A stretch of 64,000 nt of DNA from NCBI RefSeq assembly GCF_035818635.1, contig NZ_JAYLLH010000001.1, positions 217,583 through 281,582 on the forward strand, read 5' to 3'. Source of the DNA: Mesobacterium_A hydrothermale. GTDB lineage: Bacteria; Pseudomonadota; Alphaproteobacteria; Rhodobacterales; Rhodobacteraceae. The translations under genes were made by a program, and so were the position numbers. Below are positions 18,131 through 26,548 of the stretch, in pieces; the first letter of the stretch is position 1, and each line of letters opens with the position of its first letter. A model generated the notes under the pieces. That model ran no database searches, was not told where the DNA came from, and worked only from the letters and a program-made list of their open reading frames with translations.

Positions 18131-19201
18131 ATGACAACTCCCCTTCCCGCGGGCGCCGTGATCGGCATTATCGGTGGCGGCCAGCTGGGCCGGATGCTGT
18201 CGGTTGCCGCCAGCCGTTTGGGCTATCGCACGCATGTCTTCGAACCCGGCGCCAACCCGCCCGCAGGCCATGTGGCCGACCGGGTGACGACGGCCGGTTA
18301 CGACGATCACGCCGCGCTGCGCGCCTTCGGGGAGTCGGTCGACGTGATCACCTATGAATTCGAAAACATCCCGACCGAGGCGCTGGACGTCCTGGAAGGC
18401 GCGGCCCCGATCCGTCCGGGGCGCGAGGCGCTGCGCGTCAGCCAGGACCGGCTGACCGAAAAGACGTTCCTGCGGGACCTAGGGCTTGCGACGGCCCCCT
18501 TCGCAGATGTCCCGGATGCCGCCGCGCTGGATGCGGCGCTGGGCCGGATCGGGGCCCCCGCGATCCTGAAAACCCGCCGGTTCGGCTATGACGGCAAGGG
18601 ACAGGCGCGGATCATGGCGGCGGGTGACGCGGCAAGCGCGCTGGCCGACATGAACGGCGCGCCTGCGATCCTGGAAGGGTTCGTGAGCTTCAGTGCCGAG
18701 GTGTCGGTTATCGCCGCGCGCGGGCAGGGCGGTGACGTGGCCTGTTTCGATCCGGGCGAAAACGTGCATCGCGACGGGATCCTGCGCACCACCACTGTCC
18801 CGGCGCGGCTGTCCGCCGCGCAACGCACCGACGCGGTGCTGCTGGCGGCCCGGATCCTGAACGCGCTGGACTATGTCGGCGTGATGGGGGTCGAGTTGTT
18901 CGTGACGCCGCAAGGGCTTGTGGTGAACGAAATTGCCCCCCGCGTGCACAATTCGGGCCACTGGACGCAGAATGGCTGCGCCGTGGACCAGTTCGAACAG
19001 CACATCCGCGCCGTGGCGGGCTGGCCGCTGGGCGATGGCAGCCGCTATGCCGACGTGGTGATGGAAAACCTGATCGGTGACGATCTGGACCGCGTTCCGG
19101 GCCTGGCGCGCAACGCCGATGTGGCGATCCACCTCTATGGCAAGGCAGAGGTGAAGGCCGGCCGCAAGATGGGCCATGTGAACCGGATCATCCGGGGCTG
19201 A
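18131..19201 (+). CDS. purK: 5-(carboxyamino)imidazole ribonucleotide synthase
   Basis: A 356-residue ATP-grasp enzyme that carboxylates AIR with bicarbonate to give N5-CAIR, the substrate of PurE. The N-terminal GIIGGGQLGRMLS nucleotide-binding loop, KTRRFGYDGKGQ, and VNEIAPRVHNSGHWT (metal site) are all present. The upstream frame extension is only an open frame through purE. No terminator with a T run follows, and the gene is convergent with phnM 31 bases away. Confidence 0.97.
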   Translation: MTTPLPAGAVIGIIGGGQLGRMLSVAASRLGYRTHVFEPGANPPAGHVADRVTTAGYDDHAALRAFGESVDVITYEFENIPTEALDVLEGAAPIRPGREALRVSQDRLTEKTFLRDLGLATAPFADVPDAAALDAALGRIGAPAILKTRRFGYDGKGQARIMAAGDAASALADMNGAPAILEGFVSFSAEVSVIAARGQGGDVACFDPGENVHRDGILRTTTVPARLSAAQRTDAVLLAARILNALDYVGVMGVELFVTPQGLVVNEIAPRVHNSGHWTQNGCAVDQFEQHIRAVAGWPLGDGSRYADVVMENLIGDDLDRVPGLARNADVAIHLYGKAEVKAGRKMGHVNRIIRG

Positions 19202-19232
19202 TCCGGGTCAATCGTTTCGCTTGGTCTTGTTT

Positions 19233-20375
19233 CTAAAGCAAGAACCGCCGCCCCGCCTCGCCGCTGAGATAGGTCAGACGTCCCCCGGCAAAGGTCGCGC
19301 CAACGCGGCCGGTGGCCTGTTCCAGCACCACCAGATCGGCCCTGAGCCCCGGCACGATGCGGCCGCGATCGGTCAGGCCAAGGATGCGGGCAGGGGTTTC
19401 CGACACCATCGCCCAGGCGGTCGGCAGGTCGCACAGGCCGGCCTCTGCCAACTGCCACGCGGCATGGCGCAGGGCGGGATAGTGGTAATCAGAGGCCAGC
19501 GCATCGCAAAGCCCCATCGCCACCAGATCGCGCGCCGACACGTTCCCGGCATGGCTGCCGCCACGCATCACGTTGGGCGCACCAAGGATCACCGGCGCGC
19601 CGCTGTCCTTCGCGGCCTGTGCGGCCTCGGTCGTTTCGGGGAATTCCGACACCATGACACCACGCCCGGCCCAGTCGGTGCGGGTGGCGGCATCGTGGTC
19701 GTCGTGGCTGCCCAGGGTAATGCCGCGCGCCAGCAGTTGCGCACACAGCTTGTCCAGCGCGGCGGGCACCGCGACGCCCTTTTGGTGCAGCGCGATCATG
19801 TAGGCGAAATGGTCCTCGGGGCTGCGCCCGCTCTTGAGCGCCTGTCCGGTCAGCCGCTTGGGCCTGCGGCCGGTGGCAAGCCGGTCGTGCTGAAGGTGGT
19901 CGTTGAACACCACATAGCGGATGCCAAATCGGTCGATGGCCCGCAAGGCGCGATCGAAATTTTCCAGAAGGTGGGTTTCCAGCCGCAATTGCAGGCGCAG
20001 GTCGGTGTCGACCTGACGGGAAATATCCGTCACGATTTCAAAGACATGTTCGGCAAAATCCGGGCCACGCATGCCGCCTTCCCAGCTGAAGAACTGGGCC
20101 AGAACGGCTGTGGTGATCCCGTTGGCGGCCAGTTCCGCCTCGGTCGCCAGCATGCCGTTCCGCGCCTCTTTCAGGGCACCGCGACGGGGGGCCATATGGC
20201 GTTCGAACCCGTCGCCGTGAATGTCGACCAGACCCGGCAGGATCAGGAACCCGCGCAGGTCGATTTCGCGGCCCGCGGGGGCGTCTGCGATCACGCTGTC
20301 CGCAAGGCACAGGCGCGTGTCGGCCAGCCCTTCTGGCAACAGCACTTGCGCGCCGGACAGGGTCAGGTCAGTCAT
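19233..20375 (-). CDS. phnM: PhnM-type phosphonate metabolism amidohydrolase
   Basis: A 380-residue amidohydrolase closest by eye to PhnM, the alpha-D-ribose 1-methylphosphonate 5-triphosphate diphosphatase of the C-P lyase pathway. It shows the N-terminal metal motif VDIHGDGFERH, LGSHDDHD, and the late LASDYHYPA. None of phnG-L or phnJ is in the window, so it is either an orphan or works with a remote cluster, or has another substrate. It overlaps the upstream lipase-like gene by 8 bases and was probably co-transcribed with it. Confidence 0.85.
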   Translation of the reverse strand: MTDLTLSGAQVLLPEGLADTRLCLADSVIADAPAGREIDLRGFLILPGLVDIHGDGFERHMAPRRGALKEARNGMLATEAELAANGITTAVLAQFFSWEGGMRGPDFAEHVFEIVTDISRQVDTDLRLQLRLETHLLENFDRALRAIDRFGIRYVVFNDHLQHDRLATGRRPKRLTGQALKSGRSPEDHFAYMIALHQKGVAVPAALDKLCAQLLARGITLGSHDDHDAATRTDWAGRGVMVSEFPETTEAAQAAKDSGAPVILGAPNVMRGGSHAGNVSARDLVAMGLCDALASDYHYPALRHAAWQLAEAGLCDLPTAWAMVSETPARILGLTDRGRIVPGLRADLVVLEQATGRVGATFAGGRLTYLSGEAGRRFLL

Positions 20376-21120
20376 CGGTGCATATCCCGATCAGGCACGC
20401 CAGTTCCCGTGCGGTAAAGCTTTTGGTCCAGTCGAGGTCCGGGTCGAACCGCCCCTCTTGCAGGAACAGCAGGACCTGCGCGATGACCGCGGGGGCCTGC
20501 ATCATGAAGGTGTGTGTCACCGGCAAAGAGATGTGCGCCGCCATCCCGGCCACCCTGGTCGAGGCGACGGTGACCTTACCGTCGTCGGCACCCGGCAACA
20601 TCGCGGAATAGATCGGGTTCAGCGACCGGTCCCCGGCGACCACGCCAAGGTCGAAATCGACCGGCGGCAGTTGTTTGGGAAAGCTGTCGGCACCGGTGCC
20701 CAGTTGCAATCCGGCGGGTCCGTTGATCCATTCAAACAGCTCGATCCCGCCCAATTCGTCAACGATTTCGCTGCCTTGGTTCGGTGGGCCCAACATCACG
20801 ACGCGGCCCAGATGGTCTGGGCGGTGATCCTTCAGCCACGCACGCAGCAGGATGCCGCCCATGGAATGGGTGACGAAATGCACGGTGTCGGTCCCGCATG
20901 CCGCGACCGCGCGGGGCAGGGTCTGATCCACCAGCGTCTGGATCCGCGCGCTGGTCGAGGGGTAGCCGGGGACGATGGTCTTGTAGCCGTGGACCTCCAG
21001 CACCCGGGCCATCAGCGCGAAGGAGAATTCGCTGCGCGCCAGGCCATGCAGCAGGACCACGCAATCGGCGCGGGCCGTGGGGGCGATCAGCAGAAGGCAA
21101 AGGGCAAGGATCAGGCGCAT
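20368..21120 (-). CDS. secreted alpha/beta hydrolase (lipase-like)
   Basis: A 250-residue protein with a signal peptide (MRLILALCLLLIAPTARA, cleavage before Asp-Cys), so exported to the periplasm or beyond. The mature part has VVLLHGLARS (oxyanion region) and the nucleophile elbow HSMGG, both typical of triacylglycerol lipases and related esterases. The Asp and His of the triad were not placed with certainty. The 3' end overlaps phnM by 8 bases. The substrate is unknown. Confidence 0.8.
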   Translation of the reverse strand: MRLILALCLLLIAPTARADCVVLLHGLARSEFSFALMARVLEVHGYKTIVPGYPSTSARIQTLVDQTLPRAVAACGTDTVHFVTHSMGGILLRAWLKDHRPDHLGRVVMLGPPNQGSEIVDELGGIELFEWINGPAGLQLGTGADSFPKQLPPVDFDLGVVAGDRSLNPIYSAMLPGADDGKVTVASTRVAGMAAHISLPVTHTFMMQAPAVIAQVLLFLQEGRFDPDLDWTKSFTARELACLIGICTDD

Positions 21121-21180
21121 AGGCTTGGCATACGCTGCAATCGGCGCCTATGAAAGGGGGCGCAAAGAAGGAGAGGCAGG

Positions 21181-21618
21181 ATGTCGCCACGGTTGGCTGT
21201 CAGGGCGGTTTTGTTGCATCAAAACAGGTTGTTGCTGGTCAATGCCTATGCCGGGGGGATCAGCGACCTGTGGTGCGCGCCAGGCGGTGGCGTGGAAAAG
21301 GGCGCATCGCTGCCCGACAACCTGCGGCGCGAGGTTTTCGAAGAAACCGGGCTGACGGTGAAGGTCGGGCCGCCCTGTCTGGTCAATGAATTTCACAGTC
21401 CTGGCAAGGGGTTCCACCAGGTTGAGCTGTTTTTTCGCTGCACGCTGGAGGCGGGTGCGCTGGACCCGGACTGGCAGGACCCCGAGCGCATCGTGGACCA
21501 GCGCCGGTGGGTCACACAAGAGGAGGTGGCGGGGATCCGGCTGAAGCCCGACAGCCTGCCGCGCGTCGCCTGGCACCGGGGGTTCGGGTATGACCCGCTG
21601 GAGCTGATCGTGTCGTAA
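21181..21618 (+). CDS. Nudix hydrolase
   Basis: A 145-residue Nudix-fold protein that would hydrolyse a nucleoside diphosphate linked to another group. The Nudix box runs from PGGGVEKGAS to RREVFEETGL. The REVFEE metal-binding core is intact, but the first glutamate of the G-x5-E part is alanine (GGVEKGA rather than the usual GGVExGE). ATG 21181 is preceded by an AG-rich site (ggagaggc). It is divergent from the lipase-like gene and convergent with the CDF exporter gene. Confidence 0.88.
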   Translation: MSPRLAVRAVLLHQNRLLLVNAYAGGISDLWCAPGGGVEKGASLPDNLRREVFEETGLTVKVGPPCLVNEFHSPGKGFHQVELFFRCTLEAGALDPDWQDPERIVDQRRWVTQEEVAGIRLKPDSLPRVAWHRGFGYDPLELIVS

Positions 21619-21623
21619 AACCG

Positions 21624-21667
21624 CGATGCACAATCCATGCACATCCGATGCACAGTCCATGCGCATG
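21624..21667. repeat. two tandem 22-bp repeats in a convergent gap
   Basis: Two adjacent units, cgatgcacaatccatgca plus catc and cgatgcacagtccatgcg plus catg, match at 19 of 22 positions. They fill half of the gap between the Nudix stop (21618) and the CDF stop (21696). Each unit also contains short ATGCA/TGCAT-like palindromic pieces. No function can be stated. Confidence 0.6.
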
Positions 21668-21695
21668 AGCATGTGTTTCGCGGCGGGGGCGGCTG

Positions 21696-22586
21696 TCAGT
21701 CCAGAACCACGATCCCGGTGTGCTTGGCCTTGTCCTCTGGCTCGACATGGATGGTGATGTTGGCGTCGGGGATCGCGGATTTCAGCGCGGTTTCGATCCG
21801 GTCGCAGATCGCGTGCGAGGCCGATACGGTGGTTTCGCCCGGCACCACGAGGTGGAAGTCGATGAAGGTGACGCGCCCGGCATGGCGGGTGCGCAGGTCG
21901 TGCGCCTCGACCGCGCCGCCGGCTTCGGTCGAGATCACGTCGCGGATGGTTTGCAGGGTTTCCGCCGGCACGGCTTCGTCCAGCAGGCCCGACAGGCTGT
22001 CGCGGATGACCTTGAAACCGGACCACAGGATATGAATCGCGACGATGATTGCCATCAGCGGATCAAGCAGCCACCAGCCGGTGGTCAGCGCCAGCAGGAT
22101 GCCGATCGCCACGCCGACCGAGGTGACCACATCGGCCATCAGGTGTTTGCCATCCGCCGCCAGCGCGGGCGAGCGCAATGCCCGGCCCCGGGTGATCAGG
22201 ATCCAGCCCCAAAGCGCGTTCAACACCGTCGCGCCGCCGTTGATGAGCAGACCGTTCAGAGGTTCGGCCACCGGCTGCGGATCGAGGATCGTTCCGGCGG
22301 CTTCGCGCAGGATCAGCAGCGCGGCGATCACGATCATCACGCCTTCCAGAACGGCGCTGAAGAATTCCGCCTTGTGGTGGCCGTAGGGGTGGTTGGCGTC
22401 CGCCGGCATGGCGGCAACGCGCACCGCGATCAGGGCGGCCACGGCGGTGGCCAGGTTCACCGTGCTTTCCAGCGCGTCGGACAGCAGTGCGACAGACCCG
22501 GTGACCCACCAGGCCGACGCCTTGAGCGCAAGCACGGCAAGGCCAACGATCAGGCTGCCAACAGCAAGTTGCATACGTTTGGTCAC
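21696..22586 (-). CDS. cation diffusion facilitator transporter
   Basis: A 296-residue CDF-family transporter, an inner-membrane antiporter that exports divalent metals such as Zn, Fe or Mn. It has about six membrane helices (residues 8-205) and a cytoplasmic metal-binding domain at the C terminus (HVEPEDK). The helix V site is H-x3-D (KHLMAD); the helix II site reads E-x3-N (ALESTVN), the pattern of one large CDF subgroup. GTG 22586 was chosen; ATG 22574 four codons later is equally possible. The longer open frame has no family homology. Confidence 0.88.
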   Translation of the reverse strand: MTKRMQLAVGSLIVGLAVLALKASAWWVTGSVALLSDALESTVNLATAVAALIAVRVAAMPADANHPYGHHKAEFFSAVLEGVMIVIAALLILREAAGTILDPQPVAEPLNGLLINGGATVLNALWGWILITRGRALRSPALAADGKHLMADVVTSVGVAIGILLALTTGWWLLDPLMAIIVAIHILWSGFKVIRDSLSGLLDEAVPAETLQTIRDVISTEAGGAVEAHDLRTRHAGRVTFIDFHLVVPGETTVSASHAICDRIETALKSAIPDANITIHVEPEDKAKHTGIVVLD

Positions 22587-22686
22587 GGCGGCACCGTTCC
22601 GGTTGCTGGGTCTGCCTTGATAGCCATGCGGCGTGCGGGCTTCAACCGAAGCTTGGCGGCAATTCGTGACCTGGGGGTGAAAAAAT

Positions 22687-23289
22687 TCAGGTGCTGCGCG
22701 GTTGATCCAGCTTCCAGCGCAGGTTTGCCCGAACCGCGGGCCATTCCGCGGCGGTGATCGAATAAACCGCGGTGTCGCGCAGCGTGCCTTTCGCCATGAC
22801 CATGTGCGACCGCAAGATCCCGTCAAGCCTGGCGCCCAGCCGTTCGATGGCGCGGCGGCTTTGGTGATTCAGGAAATGGGTGCGGAATTCGACGGCGATG
22901 CAATCGAGCGTTTCGAAAGCCCGGGTCAGCAGCATCAGCTTGCAGTCGGTGTTGATCGGGGTGCGCTGCACGGCGGCGCGGTACCATGTCGATCCGATTT
23001 CCACCCGGCGGTTGGCGGCGTCGATGTTCATGTAGGTGGTCATGCCCACGGCCCGGCCCGTGGCGTTTTCGATCACGGCAAAGGGCAGCATGGAGCCAGC
23101 GCTGCGCAGCGACAGACGGCGGTCGATTTCCTTGGCCATGTCCTCGGGACGGGGGATCGAGGTGTACCACAGCCGGTACAGATCGCCATCGGCGGCGGCT
23201 TCGGTCAGGTCGGCGCAATGCGCCTGCGACAGGGGTTCCAGCGTGGCGTGGGGACCGGTGGCGGTGAAGGCTTCGGGCCAGGGGGACAT
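22687..23289 (-). CDS. GNAT family N-acetyltransferase (RimJ/RimL type)
   Basis: A 200-residue GNAT acetyltransferase resembling the RimJ/RimL branch. The segment FAVIENATGRAVGMTTYMNI is the central sheet, and EIGSTWYR and IERLGARLDGILRSHM mark the acetyl-CoA-binding and C-terminal parts. It transfers acetyl from acetyl-CoA to an amine; the substrate is unknown. It is the last gene of the trxB side and is separated from it by a terminator. Confidence 0.85.
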   Translation of the reverse strand: MSPWPEAFTATGPHATLEPLSQAHCADLTEAAADGDLYRLWYTSIPRPEDMAKEIDRRLSLRSAGSMLPFAVIENATGRAVGMTTYMNIDAANRRVEIGSTWYRAAVQRTPINTDCKLMLLTRAFETLDCIAVEFRTHFLNHQSRRAIERLGARLDGILRSHMVMAKGTLRDTAVYSITAAEWPAVRANLRWKLDQPRST

Positions 23290-23355
23290 GGATCATTCCT
23301 GCGTTTGCGAAGTTTCATGCACCATGGGTGCAACGGACTTTGGTCGCAACGCAGA

Positions 23356-23381
23356 AAAATGGCGCCCGGAGGCGCCATTTT
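23356..23381 (-). terminator. terminator after trxB
   Basis: An 11-bp stem (aaaatggcgcc / ggcgccatttt) around the loop cgga, with A and T tracts on either side. It lies 12 bases beyond the trxB stop and separates it from the acetyltransferase gene. Confidence 0.8.
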
Positions 23382-23392
23382 CCGGTCCGGGG

Positions 23393-24337
23393 TCAGCCGT
23401 CCTGTTCGGCCAGCCAGCGTTCCGCTTCCAGCGCCGCCATGCATCCCATGCCCGCCGAGGTCACGGCCTGGCGGTACTTGTGGTCGATCAGGTCGCCCGC
23501 CGCAAAGACGCCGGGGATCGAGGTGGCGGTGCTGTCGGGTTCGGTCACGACATAGCCGCCCATGTGGGTTTCCAGCTTGTCCTTGACCAGTTCGTTGGCC
23601 GGGGCGTGGCCGATGGCGATGAACACCCCCTTGCAGGGGATTTCCGTGACCTCGCCGGTCTTGACGTTCTTGACCTTGACGCCTTCGACGCCCAGCGGGC
23701 TTTCGGTGCCGATGACTTCTTCGAGTTGGTGGAACCAGAGAGGTTCGATCTTGGGGTTCTTCATCAGGCGGTCTTGCAAGATCTTTTCGGCGCGCAGTTC
23801 GTCGCGGCGGTGGATCAGCGTGACCTTCGAGGCGAAGTTGGTCAGGAACAGCGCCTCTTCCACGGCGGTGTTGCCGCCGCCGATGACAACGATTTCCTGC
23901 CCGCGATAGAAGAAGCCGTCACAGGTGGCGCAGGCCGAGACACCGAAGCCCTTGAACTTGTCCTCGGACGGCAGGCCCAGCCATTTGGCGCGGGCACCGG
24001 TGGCCAGGATGATCGCATCCGCTTCGAACGTGGTGCCACTGTCGGCGTGGGCCTTGAACGGGCGGCTGTCGAGGTCGAGCGAGGTGATGTAATCCGACAC
24101 GATTTCACAGCCCATGGCGCGGGCGTGGGCCTCCATCTTGACCATCAGGTCGGGGCCCTGGATTTCGGATTCGCCCGGCCAGTTCTCAACCTCGGTCGTG
24201 GTGGTCAACTGGCCACCGGGTTCCATCCCCTGCACGAGGATCGGTTCCAGCATGGCACGGCTGGCATAGACGCCGGCGGTATAGCCCGCGGGGCCAGAGC
24301 CAATGATCAGGACCTTGGTGCGGCGCGTGTCAGACAT
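23393..24337 (-). CDS. trxB: thioredoxin-disulfide reductase
   Basis: A 314-residue FAD- and NADPH-binding reductase that keeps thioredoxin reduced. It has VLIIGSGPAGYTAGVYASRA (FAD), the redox-active CATC, VVIGGGNTAVEEA (NADPH) and FAAGDLIDHKYRQAVTS near the C terminus. ATG 24337 (MSDTRRTK) follows an aagagg site; the open frame continues 11 codons upstream. It is divergent from an Lrp/AsnC gene, with a 196-base shared promoter region. Confidence 0.95.
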   Translation of the reverse strand: MSDTRRTKVLIIGSGPAGYTAGVYASRAMLEPILVQGMEPGGQLTTTTEVENWPGESEIQGPDLMVKMEAHARAMGCEIVSDYITSLDLDSRPFKAHADSGTTFEADAIILATGARAKWLGLPSEDKFKGFGVSACATCDGFFYRGQEIVVIGGGNTAVEEALFLTNFASKVTLIHRRDELRAEKILQDRLMKNPKIEPLWFHQLEEVIGTESPLGVEGVKVKNVKTGEVTEIPCKGVFIAIGHAPANELVKDKLETHMGGYVVTEPDSTATSIPGVFAAGDLIDHKYRQAVTSAGMGCMAALEAERWLAEQDG

Positions 24338-24480
24338 TTGGGGCCTCTTGTCTTGGAATGACGTATTCAACGGACCATATATCGTCGCGCCCGCTGCCGT
24401 TAAAGCCCCCTTGGCGTGGGGTGCCTGGTTCCTGCGTCGAATTGTTCAAGTTAAGATTGTTGCGCGTTCGCGAAATATTA

Positions 24481-24508
24481 TTGCGCACACCCGCGGAGAT
24501 GCTATAAG
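24481..24508 (+). promoter_or_regulatory. candidate sigma-70 promoter of the Lrp/AsnC gene
   Basis: TTGCGC (24481-24486) and TATAAG (24503-24508) are separated by 16 bases, 25 bases before the start codon. A dyad-like stretch containing ttgcgc and gcgcg copies overlaps it (24459-24487), a plausible autoregulatory site for an Lrp-type protein. Confidence 0.4.
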
Positions 24509-24533
24509 ATTCGCACAAAACAAGAGGACGACA

Positions 24534-25034
24534 ATGCCCGGTAACCGCCTTGATCCCATCGACCGCAAGATATTGTCCGAGCTTCAGGCCGACGGGCGGA
24601 TGACGAATGTCGAACTGGCCAAGCGCGTGGGGATTTCCGCACCGCCCTGCCTGCGGCGGGTGCGGGCGCTGGAAGACCAGGGGTTTGTCCGGGGCTATCA
24701 CGCCGACATCAACAGCCGCGAACTGGGGTTCGAGGTGCAGGTTTTCGCGATGGTGGGGCTGCAAAGCCAGGCCGAATCCGACCTGCGTGCATTTGAGGGA
24801 CGCTGCCGGTCGTGGCCGCTGGTCCGGGAATGCCACATGCTGAACGGCGAGGTGGATTTCATCCTGAAATGCGTGGCACCCGACCTGAGCACGTTCCAGA
24901 CCTTCCTGACGTCGGAACTGCTGACGGCGGACAACGTGGGCAGCGTCAAGACATCGCTGGTGATCCGCTGCGCCAAGGACGAACCGGGCGTGCCGTTCGA
25001 CGTACTGGAAGAGCGGCTGAGCCGCTCTGCCTGA
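24534..25034 (+). CDS. Lrp/AsnC family transcriptional regulator
   Basis: A 166-residue regulator. Residues 5-65 form the winged helix-turn-helix (LDPIDRKILSELQADGRMTNVELAKRVGIS, split in two motifs), and the rest is the RAM ligand-binding domain, which senses small metabolites such as amino acids. An agagga site precedes ATG 24534. It is divergent from trxB and may regulate it, or itself, from the shared 196 bases. Confidence 0.93.
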   Translation: MPGNRLDPIDRKILSELQADGRMTNVELAKRVGISAPPCLRRVRALEDQGFVRGYHADINSRELGFEVQVFAMVGLQSQAESDLRAFEGRCRSWPLVRECHMLNGEVDFILKCVAPDLSTFQTFLTSELLTADNVGSVKTSLVIRCAKDEPGVPFDVLEERLSRSA

Positions 25035-25078
25035 CAGGGGTTTCCCGGGATTGAACTGAACGGATGGATGCCCGGCGA

Positions 25079-25870
25079 TCAGCCGGACATCAGGTTGTCG
25101 ATGACTTCGCGGGTGGTGCGGGTCATCGTCAGTTCGCCGAAATCTTCCAACATTTCCAGATTGGGGAACATCGACAGGAACAGGGCGCGCATGTTCTGTC
25201 CCAGGTCGGTCGCGATCGAGCGGCCGGGGTGATAGGTTTCCATTTCAAAACCGCCGGCGTTGATCGTGCCGTGGCGTTTCAGCGCCAGGTGATACAACTG
25301 CACGGAACTGGGTGGGGTCACGGCAAAGATGCGGTCATCGTCCTCGAAGTCGCGCACCGGGGCCAGAACGGTGGCGTTGCCGATCAGGCTTTGCAGTTTT
25401 TCGCGGCGCACGGTCATGCGGGCAGCGGGGCCGACCAGCAGATCGACCATCGGGCGCCCAAAGCCGAAGGTTTCCGCGGTGACCCGGTACAGGCTGGTGA
25501 GCGAGCTTTCCGAGGCCGGGGTGTTCGGCACGAAGACGGTAGAGCCGATCCAGACCACGGTTTCCAGGCCGCGGGTGGTTTCCAGGCGGTCGCCGGGCAA
25601 CAGATCCTCGACCGCGATCGGGCCGGTTTCGGTTGCGATCAGCGTACCGCGGGCAAAGGCGCTGGCGGTTTCTTCGAACAGGGGGGTGGCCGGGGCAATC
25701 ACCTGTTTGCTGGTGATCGACATGTCGGGCTGAAGGGCGGCGACTTCGTATTTGCGCATCAGCGACACGGGGCGGCGCTGGGGGGCTGGTCTGGTTTCGG
25801 CAGATTTGCCGGGAACCGGAAGTGCGACGGCGGTGTGCGCGCCAAGCGCACGGTGCTGGAGGCTGGCCAT
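25079..25870 (-). CDS. Hint-domain protein
   Basis: A 263-residue protein with a Hint (hedgehog/intein-like) domain that starts at about residue 70, where FARGTLIATETGPIAVEDLLPGDRL matches the family, followed by GLETVVWIGS. The usual nucleophile Cys of Hint_2 proteins is replaced by Ala-Arg (FARGT rather than CFxxGT). The start MASLQHRALG at 25870 has an aggg site 7 bases upstream; the ORF extends 17 codons further. It resembles the C-terminal part of the giant protein at 9468-16262, but without calcium-binding repeats. Confidence 0.8.
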   Translation of the reverse strand: MASLQHRALGAHTAVALPVPGKSAETRPAPQRRPVSLMRKYEVAALQPDMSITSKQVIAPATPLFEETASAFARGTLIATETGPIAVEDLLPGDRLETTRGLETVVWIGSTVFVPNTPASESSLTSLYRVTAETFGFGRPMVDLLVGPAARMTVRREKLQSLIGNATVLAPVRDFEDDDRIFAVTPPSSVQLYHLALKRHGTINAGGFEMETYHPGRSIATDLGQNMRALFLSMFPNLEMLEDFGELTMTRTTREVIDNLMSG

Positions 25871-26080
25871 GTGATCACCCTGTGCAGTGGTCACAGTCGT
25901 GCTGGCCCCCACCAACAACAACGAAAGGACGAGTTACGGAACATGTAAAGTAAGGACAAAATGGCGTGAATTTCCCCATTCTGTCAAAACTGAAGCGCCG
26001 TAACCCGTGTTTCGCGTGTCAATCCCGAGGTCGGAACGCGGATTGTTCGGGGGGCGGGGACAAGTTTGCCACAATCTGGA

Positions 26081-26197
26081 TCACGCCTGTCGAATCGCCT
26101 TGGAGGTCATCGGCTGGGCCTTCCACGGCAGGGTGACCTTTACCTCTTTCGAGGTCTTGAGGATGGACTTTGTAAAGCGGGACGTCTTGGTCTTCAT
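26081..26197 (-). CDS. very short basic protein, 38 residues
   Basis: ATG 26197 to TGA 26081-26083 encodes 38 residues, very basic, with the pattern MKT-x3-RF-x-KSI-x-KTSK-x3-V-x2-PW. An aaggag ribosome binding site lies 6 bases upstream. The pattern is shared with the 46-residue protein at 26549-26689 (spaced differently near the N terminus), which makes coincidence unlikely. No domain or membrane helix is visible. Function unknown; nucleic-acid binding or ribosome association is only suggested by the charge. Confidence 0.7.
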   Translation of the reverse strand: MKTKTSRFTKSILKTSKEVKVTLPWKAQPMTSKAIRQA

Positions 26198-26548
26198 GAC
26201 ACTGCTCCTTGTCACTGGTTACTTGAACACGTCACGGCCTGTTTTCGTGACAAGACCAGGATCGTTAACCAATGTGACCGGTTTGGGGCAGGGGCGGGAC
26301 AATTCCGCGTTTTGGAAACAATTGTCCCGGATTCGGAATAAGTAATTGAAAGACATAAAAAATCCGACAATTCGCCTTGGAATCGCCGGGTGCGGATGGG
26401 ATCGGACTGGTCTGGGTACCGGGCCGATTTGGCCGGGTGTGCGGGATGTCCCGTCGGGGATCAGATCCTTGCGCGATGCAGGGCGGGGATCGCCCGGGTT
26501 ACGCCGCGCCCCTGATCTGCGGGGCGCGCGGTTCGCGTAGGGATCGGA
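26198..26548. other. gene-poor gap between two small paralogous genes
   Basis: These 351 bases contain the leader of the 38-residue gene (26198-26300, AT-richer, with gttaacca at 26257-26264) and a GC-rich hairpin (cgcgcccc / ggggcgcg, 26505-26528) just past the stop of the 46-residue gene. That hairpin could end the upstream transcript although no T run follows. A + strand open frame at 26346-26540 has no convincing start and low-complexity composition. I see no gene here. Confidence 0.6.

Noticed and set aside
26346..26540. A 64-codon + strand frame in the gene-poor gap
   Set aside because: Starts at TTG without a ribosome site and its translation is Gly/Arg low complexity. Left as a non-coding gap.
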